A stretch of DNA of 34,298 nt from Candidatus Aphodousia faecigallinarum (GTDB lineage Bacteria; Pseudomonadota; Gammaproteobacteria; Burkholderiales; Burkholderiaceae_F), in contig DVMY01000076.1 in the NCBI GenBank assembly GCA_018714755.1, forward strand, positions 1 through 34,298, read 5' to 3'. Position 1 is the stretch's first letter. The number at the start of each line of letters is the position of its first letter. Shown here piece after piece: positions 1 through 8,113 of the stretch. A program made the translations under genes and the position numbers. The notes below the pieces were generated by a model. The model had not been told where the DNA came from, did no database searches, and saw only the letters and a list, made by a program, of their open reading frames with translations.

Positions 1-453
1 GACCCTTCCGGAAAATTAGATCGGGTGAAAATGCGCGAGCTTGTTTTTAGTGATCCTCAAGCTCGCCATAAACTAGAAGCCATTCTGCATCCGCTCATTG
101 CGAATGTCACAATGGCCTCTGTGTCCCAACATGCTGACGCGCCCTATGTTGTGTTGGTGGTTCCTCTTTTAGCGGAAAGTCCTCAATGGTTAAGCCGTTG
201 CGATCGCGTCCTGGTCATTGATTGCGAAGTCGAAACTCAGATTGATCGGGTAATGCGTCGCTCAAATCTGTCTCGCGAAGAAGTACTCTCCATTATTGCC
301 ACTCAAGCAACACGTGAAGCTCGCCGGGCGATCGCCAACGAAGTTATCGTCAATGAATCAACGCTAGAGTCGCTCACTCAGCAAGTGCGCCGTTTGCACG
401 ATTTTTACCTCAATATGGCTCGTCAGTCCCCGAAGGCCGGAGAACCCATATGA
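1..453 (+). CDS. coaE: Dephospho-CoA kinase, 3' part (5' end outside window)
   Basis: This enzyme phosphorylates the ribose 3'-OH of dephospho-CoA in the last step of coenzyme A synthesis in the cytosol. The visible part is the C-terminal three quarters. It includes the family pattern around [20 protein letters not shown], then VPLLAES and [18 protein letters not shown], which match the CoA-binding and lid regions of CoaE. The P-loop lies upstream of the window. The frame is open from base 1 (DPSGKLDR before the listed start), so the GTG at 25 in the ORF track is internal. The stop overlaps the ATG of yacG (ATGA), which suggests translational coupling. The usual Burkholderiales neighbour zapD is absent between the two genes. 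Confidence 0.95.
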   Translation, partial: DPSGKLDRVKMRELVFSDPQARHKLEAILHPLIANVTMASVSQHADAPYVVLVVPLLAESPQWLSRCDRVLVIDCEVETQIDRVMRRSNLSREEVLSIIATQATREARRAIANEVIVNESTLESLTQQVRRLHDFYLNMARQSPKAGEPI

Positions 454-686
454 TTGTCAAGTGCCCTATCTGCAAAAAGCCAGTTGAGTGGTCAGAGAAG
501 AATCCGTGGCGTCCTTTTTGCTCTGAACGTTGCAAGCTAATTGACCTGGGAGAATGGGCAAGCGACGCCTACGTTATACACGGCAACTCCTATGCGCAAA
601 CCAACGAAAGTGAAGCCGATAAATTAGCGCAGGAACTTTTTTCTCATCTTGAAGAAGAGAAAAAAGAAGAGCCGTCCGCTAAATAG
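450..686 (+). CDS. yacG: DNA gyrase inhibitor YacG, zinc-binding
   Basis: A 78-residue protein with the four-cysteine zinc knuckle of the YacG family: C5-x2-C8 (CPIC) and C24-x3-C28 (CSERC), followed by the signature [10 protein letters not shown]. coli YacG binds GyrB and inhibits gyrase; that role is taken from the family. The C-terminal third is acidic and lysine-rich, with no obvious fold. The start overlaps the coaE stop by 4 bp. The 3' end overlaps the convergent mutT gene by 8 bp, so no room is left for an intergenic terminator. Confidence 0.95.
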   Translation: MIVKCPICKKPVEWSEKNPWRPFCSERCKLIDLGEWASDAYVIHGNSYAQTNESEADKLAQELFSHLEEEKKEEPSAK

Positions 687-1530
687 TTTCAATCCAGCCG
701 TTAGCGCCGTGCGGCCTTAATAGTTTCTCATCATTGACGTTGATATTTGTGAGATAAAGCGGAACTGGATTATCTGAAATGAGCCTCAGCCACGCACTAG
801 AGGCCACACGGATAGTCGGATCGACCCAAGCAAATAGTGCTTTAGATTGAGCAATTTCGTCCCACTTTGAGTAGTCAGCCTTCACAGCGAAACGTTCGTG
901 GCTCACCTCGGAAACAGATTGTCCTTCATCGACAAAAACACCATCAGCTTTGGCTTGAACGGTTGGATCCGTATCCGCATCAACCCAAATTTCCTTTACG
1001 CCCTTATTGATCAATAACTTTTTGCAATCATCAAAATGCTCTGCAAGCGAAGAGGCTAAAATAGCCGCTTCAAATCGTTTGTCTTTCAGCGTTTCAAGTT
1101 TTGATAAAGCCTCCGGCGAAGTCAACTTTACCCAGTGTTTCGGCATCAACAGCCACTGACAAATCGGTTCACTTGCTTCCAATATCGGATCCGGCCATTG
1201 GCCTGGTTTAAAAAAGCCAAATTGCTGTTTTTCCAATCCGCGAGGAACCCCTTGCCATTGCCAAGACCGAACGAAATGAAGTCTTACGCGGGCATGAGGA
1301 TAATCATGCACAAGCGTCACCCATGGAGCTGAGTTTTGCAGGTGAATACCCAATTCTTCCCGCATTTCACGCCTCGCGGCTTCCTCAACCGTCTCCATCG
1401 CTTCTAATTTTCCACCCGGGAACTCCCACCAACCGGCGTACACCTTCCCCTCTGGCCTGCAGCCGAGCAAGCAGCGTCCCTCTTGGTCCATTAACACAAC
1501 ACATGCCACCAATGTTTCCTGACGTTCCAT
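679..1530 (-). CDS. mutT: MutT-like Nudix hydrolase with a C-terminal ThiE/TenI-like domain
   Basis: Residues 1-130 are a Nudix domain with a perfect Nudix box at residues 40-62 (G-x5-E-x7-REMREELGI) and the typical MutT features WWEFPGGK and [12 protein letters not shown]. It probably removes 8-oxo-dGTP from the nucleotide pool. Residues from about 130 to 283 form an extra domain ([12 protein letters not shown] through GANGWIETI). It resembles the ThiE/TenI-like tail of many proteobacterial MutT proteins but lacks clear thiamine-phosphate synthase motifs, so it is probably non-catalytic. The gene follows secA, the classical secA-mutT order, but a strong hairpin terminator sits between them. 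The nucleotide substrate is inferred from the family. Confidence 0.9.
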   Translation of the reverse strand: MERQETLVACVVLMDQEGRCLLGCRPEGKVYAGWWEFPGGKLEAMETVEEAARREMREELGIHLQNSAPWVTLVHDYPHARVRLHFVRSWQWQGVPRGLEKQQFGFFKPGQWPDPILEASEPICQWLLMPKHWVKLTSPEALSKLETLKDKRFEAAILASSLAEHFDDCKKLLINKGVKEIWVDADTDPTVQAKADGVFVDEGQSVSEVSHERFAVKADYSKWDEIAQSKALFAWVDPTIRVASSAWLRLISDNPVPLYLTNINVNDEKLLRPHGANGWIETI

Positions 1531-1550
1531 TTCAAATTCCCTATCTCGAA

Positions 1551-1576
1551 AGAAAAAGCGCTCGATCCGAGCGCCT
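1551..1576 (-). terminator. Intrinsic terminator after secA
   Basis: On the minus strand GCGCTCG-GAT-CGAGCGC forms a 7-bp GC-rich stem with a 3-nt loop, followed directly by TTTTTCTTT. It lies between the secA stop and the mutT ATG, so secA transcripts should mostly end here and mutT would depend on read-through or its own promoter. The stem arms (GGCGCTC/GAGCGC) are nearly the same as those of the terminator at 24302-24319. Confidence 0.8.
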
Positions 1577-1597
1577 TTCCTATGAAGTCATAATGAC

Positions 1598-4375
1598 TTA
1601 ATCAATGTGTCCATGGCAATTCTTAAATTTCTTGCCCGACCCGCAAGGACAAAGATCATTGCGAGAAACACCTCTCCAATCGATCTTATCTAAATCCACA
1701 CCGGCAGGAGAAATGCCCGTAAAGGATAACTCTCGGCCTTCGTCATCATGCACCACTTTGCGCTTGGCTTCTTCTTGAGCCTTTGCGATCGCTTGAGCTT
1801 GGGCTTGGGCCTGAGCACGAGCCAATGCCTCTTCTTGAGCGCGTTGCTGCTCGGCCATCGCTTCTTCGCGTGTTTGGATGCGAACCGTCATCAAGATGCG
1901 CATGACGTTTTCACGAACACGATCCAGGAGGGTTTCGAACATCGAGAACGCTTCGCGCTTGTATTCTTGTTTCGGTTGCTTTTGCGCGTAACCACGCAGA
2001 TAAATGCCCTGGCGCAACGCATCCAAAGCCGTGATATGAGCGCGCCAAATACTGTCAAGAACTTGCAAGGTAACTTGCTTGGCGAAGTCACTCATGGCTT
2101 GAGCGCCGGCCAACTCAACTTTGTCGTTGTAGATACGATCGCACTCATCGATCAAAGCCTTCAAAAGATCCTCGTCGGTTGTTGAGTTGCTCTTTTCGAG
2201 CATACCTGCGAAATCAATGTCGATACCCCATTCGCTCTTGAGAATGGTGCCAAGCGTTGACAAATCCCACTGTTCTTCAACCGTATCCGCAGGCACATAC
2301 GTTCTGAACAGATCAGTGAAGTAACCGTGACGTAAATTGGTCATCATTTCGGAAAGATCGTTGCTTTCCAAAATTTCGTTACGCAAGCGATAAATCTCAC
2401 GACGTTGATCATTTTGAACGTCATCAAACTCAAGCAGTTGCTTACGAATATCGTAGTTGCGACCTTCCACTTTGCGCTGAGCGCTTTCAATCATGCGGCT
2501 AAGCATGTTGGACTCAATCGCTACCCCTTCTTCCAACTTCAGTTTGTCAGCAATGGCGCGCATACGATCGCCGCCAAAGATGCGCAAAAGCGGATCTTCC
2601 ATGGACAAGTAAAAGCAAGAAGAGCCCGGGTCACCTTGACGTCCCGCGCGTCCACGCAACTGGTTGTCAATACGACGAGATTCGTGACGTTCGCTGCCAA
2701 TGATTCGCAAGCCGCCAGCGGCTACAACCTTATCGTGTTCGACTTGCCACTCGGCCTTGATTTTTTCAATCTCGGCGCTCTTTTCTTCCTCTGACAAATC
2801 GGGATTGTTCTTAATGTCATCAATGTGTTTATTGATGCCGCCGCCCAGCACAATATCCGTACCACGGCCAGCCATATTGGTGGCAATGGTCACCACACCC
2901 GGGCGCCCCGCCTCAAGCACAATCTGCGCTTCACGCTCGTGCTGCTTAGCATTCAAAACATTGTGCTTAATGCCTTCCTTATCAAGCAGCTGGCTCAATG
3001 CTTCCGAATTTTCAATGGACGTGGTGCCCAACAGAACCGGTTGCTGCCGTTTATTGCAGTCTTTGATATCTTCAATAATGGCACGATATTTTTCATCAAC
3101 CGTGCGGAAAACTTTATCTTGTTGGTCATCACGAATCATCTTTTTATGCGTCGGGATGACAACCGTTTCCAAACCATAAATGTCTTGGAATTCGTATGCT
3201 TCCGTGTCTGCCGTACCGGTCATGCCGGAGAGCTTTTCATACATGCGGAAGTAGTTTTGGAACGTAATCGAGGCGAAGGTTTGGTTTTCTTGATTGATCT
3301 TGACGCCTTCCTTAGCCTCAATTGCCTGGTGCAGGCCCTCAGACCAACGACGGCCTGGCATCAAGCGTCCCGTGAATTCGTCAACAATAACAATTTCACC
3401 GTTTTGCACCACATAGTGCTGGTCGCGTTTAAAGAGCGAGTGAGCTCTTAAAGAGGCCATCAAGTGGTGCATCAAAATAATATTTTGAGCGGAGTACAAG
3501 CTCTGACCCTGCGGGATCAAACCGCGTTCGGTCAGGATTTTTTCAATATGTTCGTGACCTTCTTCAGAAATATAAACTTGGTGAGCCTTTTCATCGACCC
3601 AATAATCGCCCTCGCCTTTTTCCGTGGCTTGACGAGTCAACAAAGGAGGAATGTCGTTAATCTTTGAATACAGCTCGGTGTTGTCATCAGCAGGACCGGA
3701 AATAATCAACGGCGTGCGCGCTTCGTCAATCAAAATGGAGTCCACTTCGTCAACAATCGCATAATGCAATCCGCGTTGGCGACGATGATTGATGTCATAC
3801 TCCATGTTGTCGCGAAGATAGTCAAAACCAAACTCATTGTTTGTGCCGTAAGTGATATCAGCCGCATAGGCCTGAACTTTTTCTTCATTAGGCTGCTGAC
3901 TGTAGATGGTGCCAACCGTCATGCCGAGGAAGTGGTACACGCGACCCATCCATTCGGCGTCGCGCTTGGCCAAATAATCATTAACGGTCACCACGTGCAC
4001 ACCCTTGGCGGGCAGGGCATTAAGATAAACCGCGAGCGTTGCCGTTAACGTCTTACCTTCACCGGTTCTCATTTCCGCGATTTTGCCATCATTGAGCACC
4101 ATGCCACCGATTAATTGGACATCGAAGTGGCGCATGCCCAAGACACGCCAACTGGCTTCACGCACCACAGCGAAAGCTTCCGGAAGCAAGGACTCGAGCG
4201 TCTCACCTTTTTCCAAACGGTCACGGAATTCCTGCGTCTTTGCCTTAAGCGCCTCATCGCTTAACGCCTTCATGGCAGGTTCTAATTTATTGATTGCAGC
4301 GCACTGACGACGATACTGTTTAATTAAACGGTCATTACGACTGCCAAAGACTTTCGTTAAAAGCTCAGAAAACAT
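1598..4375 (-). CDS. secA: Preprotein translocase ATPase SecA
   Basis: SecA is the motor that pushes unfolded preproteins through SecYEG. The 925-residue length is normal for proteobacteria. Visible landmarks are Walker A MRTGEGKT (K108), the DEAD-like box [20 protein letters not shown], the second motor domain with [14 protein letters not shown], the [16 protein letters not shown] motif, and an Ala/Gln-rich C-terminal linker ending in the zinc SecB-binding tail [14 protein letters not shown]. No SecM-like arrest peptide precedes it; the divergent neighbour is a DciA-like gene. The ATG at 4375 has only a weak, distant ribosome site (AGGG about 11 nt upstream). A possible promoter is at 4473-4478. 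Confidence 0.99.
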   Translation of the reverse strand: MFSELLTKVFGSRNDRLIKQYRRQCAAINKLEPAMKALSDEALKAKTQEFRDRLEKGETLESLLPEAFAVVREASWRVLGMRHFDVQLIGGMVLNDGKIAEMRTGEGKTLTATLAVYLNALPAKGVHVVTVNDYLAKRDAEWMGRVYHFLGMTVGTIYSQQPNEEKVQAYAADITYGTNNEFGFDYLRDNMEYDINHRRQRGLHYAIVDEVDSILIDEARTPLIISGPADDNTELYSKINDIPPLLTRQATEKGEGDYWVDEKAHQVYISEEGHEHIEKILTERGLIPQGQSLYSAQNIILMHHLMASLRAHSLFKRDQHYVVQNGEIVIVDEFTGRLMPGRRWSEGLHQAIEAKEGVKINQENQTFASITFQNYFRMYEKLSGMTGTADTEAYEFQDIYGLETVVIPTHKKMIRDDQQDKVFRTVDEKYRAIIEDIKDCNKRQQPVLLGTTSIENSEALSQLLDKEGIKHNVLNAKQHEREAQIVLEAGRPGVVTIATNMAGRGTDIVLGGGINKHIDDIKNNPDLSEEEKSAEIEKIKAEWQVEHDKVVAAGGLRIIGSERHESRRIDNQLRGRAGRQGDPGSSCFYLSMEDPLLRIFGGDRMRAIADKLKLEEGVAIESNMLSRMIESAQRKVEGRNYDIRKQLLEFDDVQNDQRREIYRLRNEILESNDLSEMMTNLRHGYFTDLFRTYVPADTVEEQWDLSTLGTILKSEWGIDIDFAGMLEKSNSTTDEDLLKALIDECDRIYNDKVELAGAQAMSDFAKQVTLQVLDSIWRAHITALDALRQGIYLRGYAQKQPKQEYKREAFSMFETLLDRVRENVMRILMTVRIQTREEAMAEQQRAQEEALARAQAQAQAQAIAKAQEEAKRKVVHDDEGRELSFTGISPAGVDLDKIDWRGVSRNDLCPCGSGKKFKNCHGHID

Positions 4376-4472
4376 CTTGAATGTACCCTACGCGCCAGGC
4401 TTTATCGTTGTCCTGCGCGTTTGTGTTAATTTTTGACGACAACTTCGTCGGAAGAATAAACCATAGCTCGGA

Positions 4473-4478
4473 ATTATC
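4473..4478 (-). promoter_or_regulatory. Possible extended -10 of the secA promoter
   Basis: The minus strand reads TGCGATAAT, an extended -10 element (TGN plus GATAAT), about 95 bp upstream of the secA ATG. The -35 position has no good match to TTGACA. Instead it lies in the perfect palindrome GAAAAGCGCTTTTC at 4486-4499. Judged by eye only; no start-site data. Confidence 0.35.
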
Positions 4479-4485
4479 GCATATT

Positions 4486-4499
4486 GAAAAGCGCTTTTC
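4486..4499. repeat. 14-bp perfect palindrome in the secA/dciA-like divergent region
   Basis: GAAAAGCGCTTTTC is identical on both strands and falls where a -35 box for the candidate secA promoter would sit. It could be an operator for a dimeric regulator, or an accident of an AT-rich spacer. The rest of the 233-bp spacer holds runs of T and no clear promoter for the rightward gene. Confidence 0.4.
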
Positions 4500-4608
4500 G
4501 CTTTGAAATTTCTCTGTTTTTTAATAAATCATGGCTTTTTTGTAACTTTTTTGCTCATTTCCTGTGGTGAGACCAAATGTGAGACAATGCTGTCGATGAG
4601 GGGGAAAA

Positions 4609-5061
4609 ATGTACGGATTGGAAAGCATCGGCAAATTACTTAATTCAATGGATGCAGACTCGCTTCTTGCCCGACAAATGTTAAGCGCGAGAATCGTCAA
4701 TGTTTTAAAGCGAGCCTGCGAAAGCAAGCGTATTCACATTGACTTTCAGCATTGTGTTCACGTGGAGTGCTCGTCGCGTGAAATCATCATCAACACCACT
4801 AGCGCCACCATTGCCAGCCGCTTAAAACAAATTCAACCCACTTTGGAGAAGTTTCTTTTCGATCATGGACTGAACCTTCCCATCGGGAGCATTCGCGCTG
4901 GGAAAATCTCTCCCCTGCCTCAGCTTGAACAATATCCGAAAGACGCTCCCCGAATCGCCTCACCCGGGGCCGCGGCCTCCGTAAGAGTCAATGCCGCCAG
5001 AGCCGTTGATGACGATGTGAGAAAAAGTCTTGAGCGACTGGCCGACGCGCTTGAGTCTTAA
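4609..5061 (+). CDS. DciA-like protein (DUF721)
   Basis: A 150-residue protein that I assign to the DUF721/DciA family. The N-terminal half has the typical run SLLARQMLSARIVNVLKRA, a short beta segment (IHIDFQHCVHVECSSREIIINT), then ATIASRLKQIQPTLEKFL. The C-terminal third is Ala/Pro-rich and probably disordered. In bacteria without DnaC or DnaI, DciA helps load the replicative helicase DnaB; that role is inferred from the family. Position next to secA and lpxC is usual for betaproteobacteria. A purine-rich GAGGGGG lies just 5' of the ATG. The stop codon is immediately followed by the convergent stop of the LysE-like gene. Confidence 0.75.
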   Translation: MYGLESIGKLLNSMDADSLLARQMLSARIVNVLKRACESKRIHIDFQHCVHVECSSREIIINTTSATIASRLKQIQPTLEKFLFDHGLNLPIGSIRAGKISPLPQLEQYPKDAPRIASPGAAASVRVNAARAVDDDVRKSLERLADALES

Positions 5062-5712
5062 TTAGAGAAAATCGGAAACTGCGAAACCCAGTACTAAAAA
5101 ACCAATCGCGAAGAAAACACAAGCGCTTGCCCGATTAATAATCTGCGAACCTCTTGGTCCCGTGAAGAATCGTCTGGCCCGCTCAGCCAAAATCGCATAC
5201 AAAACCAAATTAACAAAAACCAGTACTGCATAGACCGATATCATCAAAACAGACTGAGCCAAATACGACTGGTTAGGATCGACAAATTGAGGTAAGACAC
5301 TGATTCCGAAAATTATGGGTTGCGGATTGCACAAAGAAATCACCACACCCTTGGTGAAATTCGCCAGTCCATCTTTAGGCACCCCATTGGCCGCATCGGC
5401 GTGTTGATCTTGAGCGGAGCCGAAATGCATGGCAGGCTTATGCCAACTTCTCCAACCTAAGTAAAGGATAAAAAACGATCCCGCAATCTTTATAGCGCTA
5501 AAAAGCGTCGGACTGGAAGCTAAAATCACCCCCATGCCTGACATGGCGGCCGTGAATAAAAGAGAGATGCCCACAGCTTGACCGAGACTGAAAAAAACAG
5601 TCTTGTGCCAACCTTGTTGCAGCGATAAAACGATGGCAAAAATGACACCCATGCCGGGCGACAAAATATTTGCGAGAGAAGTGATTAAAAATAAGGAAAA
5701 TAAAGAGGACAT
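5062..5712 (-). CDS. LysE-family amino-acid exporter
   Basis: A polytopic inner-membrane protein of the LysE/RhtB family, typically exporting amino acids or their analogues. It has the conserved N-terminal helix with SPGMGVIFAIVLSLQQGW, a second helix starting GQAVGISLLFT, and about six hydrophobic segments. LGWRSWHKP and CNPQPIIFGISVLPQF (the usual NPK-type loop) match the family. The ORF track starts at a TTG at 5733. I prefer the ATG at 5712 (216 residues), which places the first helix at the N-terminus as in relatives, although its ribosome site is weak. The substrate cannot be told. It stands 76 bp downstream of lpxC, with no clear terminator between. Confidence 0.88.
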   Translation of the reverse strand: MSSLFSLFLITSLANILSPGMGVIFAIVLSLQQGWHKTVFFSLGQAVGISLLFTAAMSGMGVILASSPTLFSAIKIAGSFFILYLGWRSWHKPAMHFGSAQDQHADAANGVPKDGLANFTKGVVISLCNPQPIIFGISVLPQFVDPNQSYLAQSVLMISVYAVLVFVNLVLYAILAERARRFFTGPRGSQIINRASACVFFAIGFLVLGFAVSDFL

Positions 5713-5788
5713 CTCTGCACGCAGACCGACCAAAAGCTACTTGAAAACAATGCTACGCTCTTTCTCGCTTTAGTGTCCGCTTTGAGAC

Positions 5789-6700
5789 TCACAGGGCCAA
5801 AACTCTTTCCAAGGAAAAGTCCTTAGGAGCCTCTGCCTTTTCAAAACTCGCCCACTCCCAAGCTGAAGAATCCGCCAATAGCGCTCTCAATAATTGGTTA
5901 TTCAACCCGTGACCGGATTTATGCGCGCTATATCGGGCCAATAAGGGGTGTCCTAAAACATACAGATCACCCATTGCGTCAAGAATCTTATGTTTTACAA
6001 ACTCATCTTCTCCACGCAAGCCCTCGGGATTGAGAACCTTATACTCATCCAAAACAACCGCGTTCTCAAGCGAGCCTCCTTGAATCAGACCTATGGAGCG
6101 CAGCATATCGACGTCTTGCACAAAACCAAAGGTGCGTGCGCGACTCACCGCGTGCGCATAATCCACCTTTGATAGATCAACTTCTGTAAATTGAAGCGTG
6201 CTGTCAATCGCAGGATGACCAAAATTAATGGAAAACGCTAAAGAAAAGCCTTCATGGGGTTCCAATTGCGCCCACTTGTCACCATCGGTCACACGAACCG
6301 TTTTCAAAACGCGAACGAAACGTTTAGGAGCCTGCTGCTCAACGATTCCCGCGGCTTGAATCAAGAACACGAAACTGGCGCCCGAACCATCCATAATCGG
6401 AATTTCTGGCGCATCCACATCAACAAAACAGTTATCAATTCCCAAACCATTAAAGGCACTCATTAAGTGCTCAATGGTGGAAATCTTGACGTCACCTTCG
6501 TTAAGCGTAGTGGCCATTCGGGTATCGTTAACACGGGTAGCCTCCGCTGGCATCACAACCGGAGGATTGCAATCGACGCGTGTATAAACGATTCCCGTAT
6601 CGGGATCGGCAGGCCTCAAAGTCAAATGAACTTTACGACCAGAGTGCAAACCGATACCCACCGTACGGACTACTTTTCGAAGCGTTCGTTGTTTCAGCAT
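5789..6700 (-). CDS. lpxC: UDP-3-O-acyl-N-acetylglucosamine deacetylase
   Basis: LpxC performs the committed zinc-dependent deacetylation in lipid A synthesis. The 303-residue length is standard. Zinc ligands are visible as H78 ([10 protein letters not shown]), H237 and D241 ([12 protein letters not shown]); the catalytic histidine is H264 (KSGHGLNN). It begins 12 bp after the ftsZ stop, as in many proteobacteria, so it is probably the last gene of the dcw transcript. No Shine-Dalgarno sequence is visible: the 15 bases before the ATG read TAAGCTTTTTTCTTT. Translation is therefore likely coupled to ftsZ. Confidence 0.98.
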   Translation of the reverse strand: MLKQRTLRKVVRTVGIGLHSGRKVHLTLRPADPDTGIVYTRVDCNPPVVMPAEATRVNDTRMATTLNEGDVKISTIEHLMSAFNGLGIDNCFVDVDAPEIPIMDGSGASFVFLIQAAGIVEQQAPKRFVRVLKTVRVTDGDKWAQLEPHEGFSLAFSINFGHPAIDSTLQFTEVDLSKVDYAHAVSRARTFGFVQDVDMLRSIGLIQGGSLENAVVLDEYKVLNPEGLRGEDEFVKHKILDAMGDLYVLGHPLLARYSAHKSGHGLNNQLLRALLADSSAWEWASFEKAEAPKDFSLERVLAL

Positions 6701-6712
6701 AAAGAAAAAAGC

Positions 6713-7993
6713 TTACTTTGTATCGTGACGAATTGACCACCAACCCGTTTCCCATTCATCGGCCGCTTTTTCTTCTTTTTCAGGTTCCGTCTGAGGTTGT
6801 TGAACCGGTTGCGGCTGAGGCTCCGGCTGGACAGGATCCAGCGTTACGGGTTTGGGCTCCGACAAAACACTTTGCTGAGTCTGTTCGGGTTGAGCCTGGG
6901 TCACTTTTGCAGCCGCCTGCTGCGTTTGACGCGGAGCCCACGGATCCGTTTCTTTTGTTTCCGTAAAGGTTCTATCGTTATGTTTCCAAACGTCTTGCTT
7001 TTCAGCAGGCTTATCAATGGGGGCCACTTCTTTGTCTTTTCCACCATCCAAACCTGTTGCCACAACGGTCACACGCATGGAGTCCCCCATGCTGTCATCG
7101 TAGGCGGAACCGTAAATTACCTGCGCGCCCTTAGCCGTGAAGTTCGTGATGATGTTCATAACCGTCTTGGTTTCTTTCATCTTCATCGACTCTTCGCTTG
7201 CCGTGATGTAAACCAAAACACCACGGGCGCCATTTAAGGTCACGCCTTCCAGAAGCGGACAAGCCACCGCGTTTTCGGCTGCGATTCGAGCGCGGTCGGG
7301 ACCTGAGGCAATAGCAGAGCCCATCATCGCGGTTCCCCGTTCACTCATGACGGTGCGCAAATCCTCGAAGTCAACACCAATCAAACCCGGTGTTTGAATA
7401 ATTTCAGTGATACCAGCGCAGGCTTTGAACAAAACGTCATCGGCAGCCGCGAAGCATTCGCTTACAGACGCATCCTCGCCTAATTCATCTTCCAGCTTGT
7501 CATTTAAAATAACAATCTGACTATCCACACATTGTTTGAGCTTGACTAGACCTTCTTCAGCGCGCTGCATACGCAAGGCGCCTTCATAGCTGAAAGGTTT
7601 GGTGACGACCGCCACCGTTAAAATTCCCATTTCACGAGCAATTTGCGCCACAACCGGAGCCGCGCCGGTTCCCGTTCCGCCACCCATGCCGGCGGTAATG
7701 AAAACGAGATTGGCGCCTTGTAAAAGTTCTCTGATCCGATCCTTGGCTTCAATAGCCGCCTGTTCACCCACTTCCGGACGAGCCCCCGCTCCCAAACCGG
7801 TTTTACCGATCTGTAGAGTGGCGTGTGCGCGAGAGTGCGACAAAGCCGTATAGTCCGTATTAATTGCAATAAATTCAATACCTTGAGCACCGCGCTCAAT
7901 CATATGTTCAACAGCGTTTCCACCGCCGCCGCCCACACCGACGACTTTGATCACAGTTTGACGGGGATCGTTATCACTGAGTACTTCAAACAT
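6713..7993 (-). CDS. ftsZ: Cell division GTPase FtsZ, with an atypical C-terminus
   Basis: FtsZ polymerises into the Z ring. The GTPase core is canonical: VGVGGGGGNAVEHM at the N-terminus, tubulin signature GGGTGTG at residues 104-110, and NTDYTAL. After about residue 320 comes a long Gln/Pro/Glu-rich linker. The last residues are ADEWETGWWSIRHDTK. The conserved C-terminal peptide that docks FtsA and other partners (family form roughly DIPAFLRRQ) is not recognisable in this or the other frames. The gene has a good ribosome site (GGAGG, 9 nt before the ATG). It is preceded by a 120-bp spacer after ftsA, the longest gap inside the cluster. Confidence 0.98.
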   Translation of the reverse strand: MFEVLSDNDPRQTVIKVVGVGGGGGNAVEHMIERGAQGIEFIAINTDYTALSHSRAHATLQIGKTGLGAGARPEVGEQAAIEAKDRIRELLQGANLVFITAGMGGGTGTGAAPVVAQIAREMGILTVAVVTKPFSYEGALRMQRAEEGLVKLKQCVDSQIVILNDKLEDELGEDASVSECFAAADDVLFKACAGITEIIQTPGLIGVDFEDLRTVMSERGTAMMGSAIASGPDRARIAAENAVACPLLEGVTLNGARGVLVYITASEESMKMKETKTVMNIITNFTAKGAQVIYGSAYDDSMGDSMRVTVVATGLDGGKDKEVAPIDKPAEKQDVWKHNDRTFTETKETDPWAPRQTQQAAAKVTQAQPEQTQQSVLSEPKPVTLDPVQPEPQPQPVQQPQTEPEKEEKAADEWETGWWSIRHDTK

Positions 7994-8113
7994 GGGAATA
8001 GGCCTCCAAAACCAATTTCATAATTATGTATGAATAAGGAGTTTTTTGCTTAGAATTTCAAAAAGATTTTCAATCTTTTGCTGTCTTTTGCCGGTTCTGA
8101 AAAATAATTTTTT
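7994..8113 (-). other. ftsA-ftsZ spacer with an AT-rich hairpin
   Basis: This is the only gap over 100 bp inside the dcw cluster. On the minus strand AAAAGATT-GAA-AATCTTTT (8061-8079) is a perfect 8-bp hairpin, AT-rich and not followed by a clean U tract, so a weak attenuator at most. Downstream of it TTGAAA is followed at a loose 19-nt spacing by TATTCA, a poor promoter candidate for extra ftsZ transcription. A strong GGAGG precedes the ftsZ start. Confidence 0.3.

Noticed and set aside
25-453. GTG at 25 as the start of coaE
   Set aside because: The frame is open to base 1 and the residues before it (DPSGKLDR) continue the CoaE family sequence; the gene starts outside the window.
2825-3451. 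Plus-strand ORF of 208 residues inside secA
   Set aside because: Antisense shadow of a highly conserved SecA region.
5713-5733. TTG start of the LysE-like gene
   Set aside because: The extra residues are not membrane-like and have no ribosome site; the ATG at 5712 fits the family N-terminus better.
8061-8079. AT-rich hairpin before ftsZ as a true terminator
   Set aside because: The stem is nearly all A/T and no U tract follows; a real terminator here would cut ftsZ off from the cluster. Kept only as a described hairpin.
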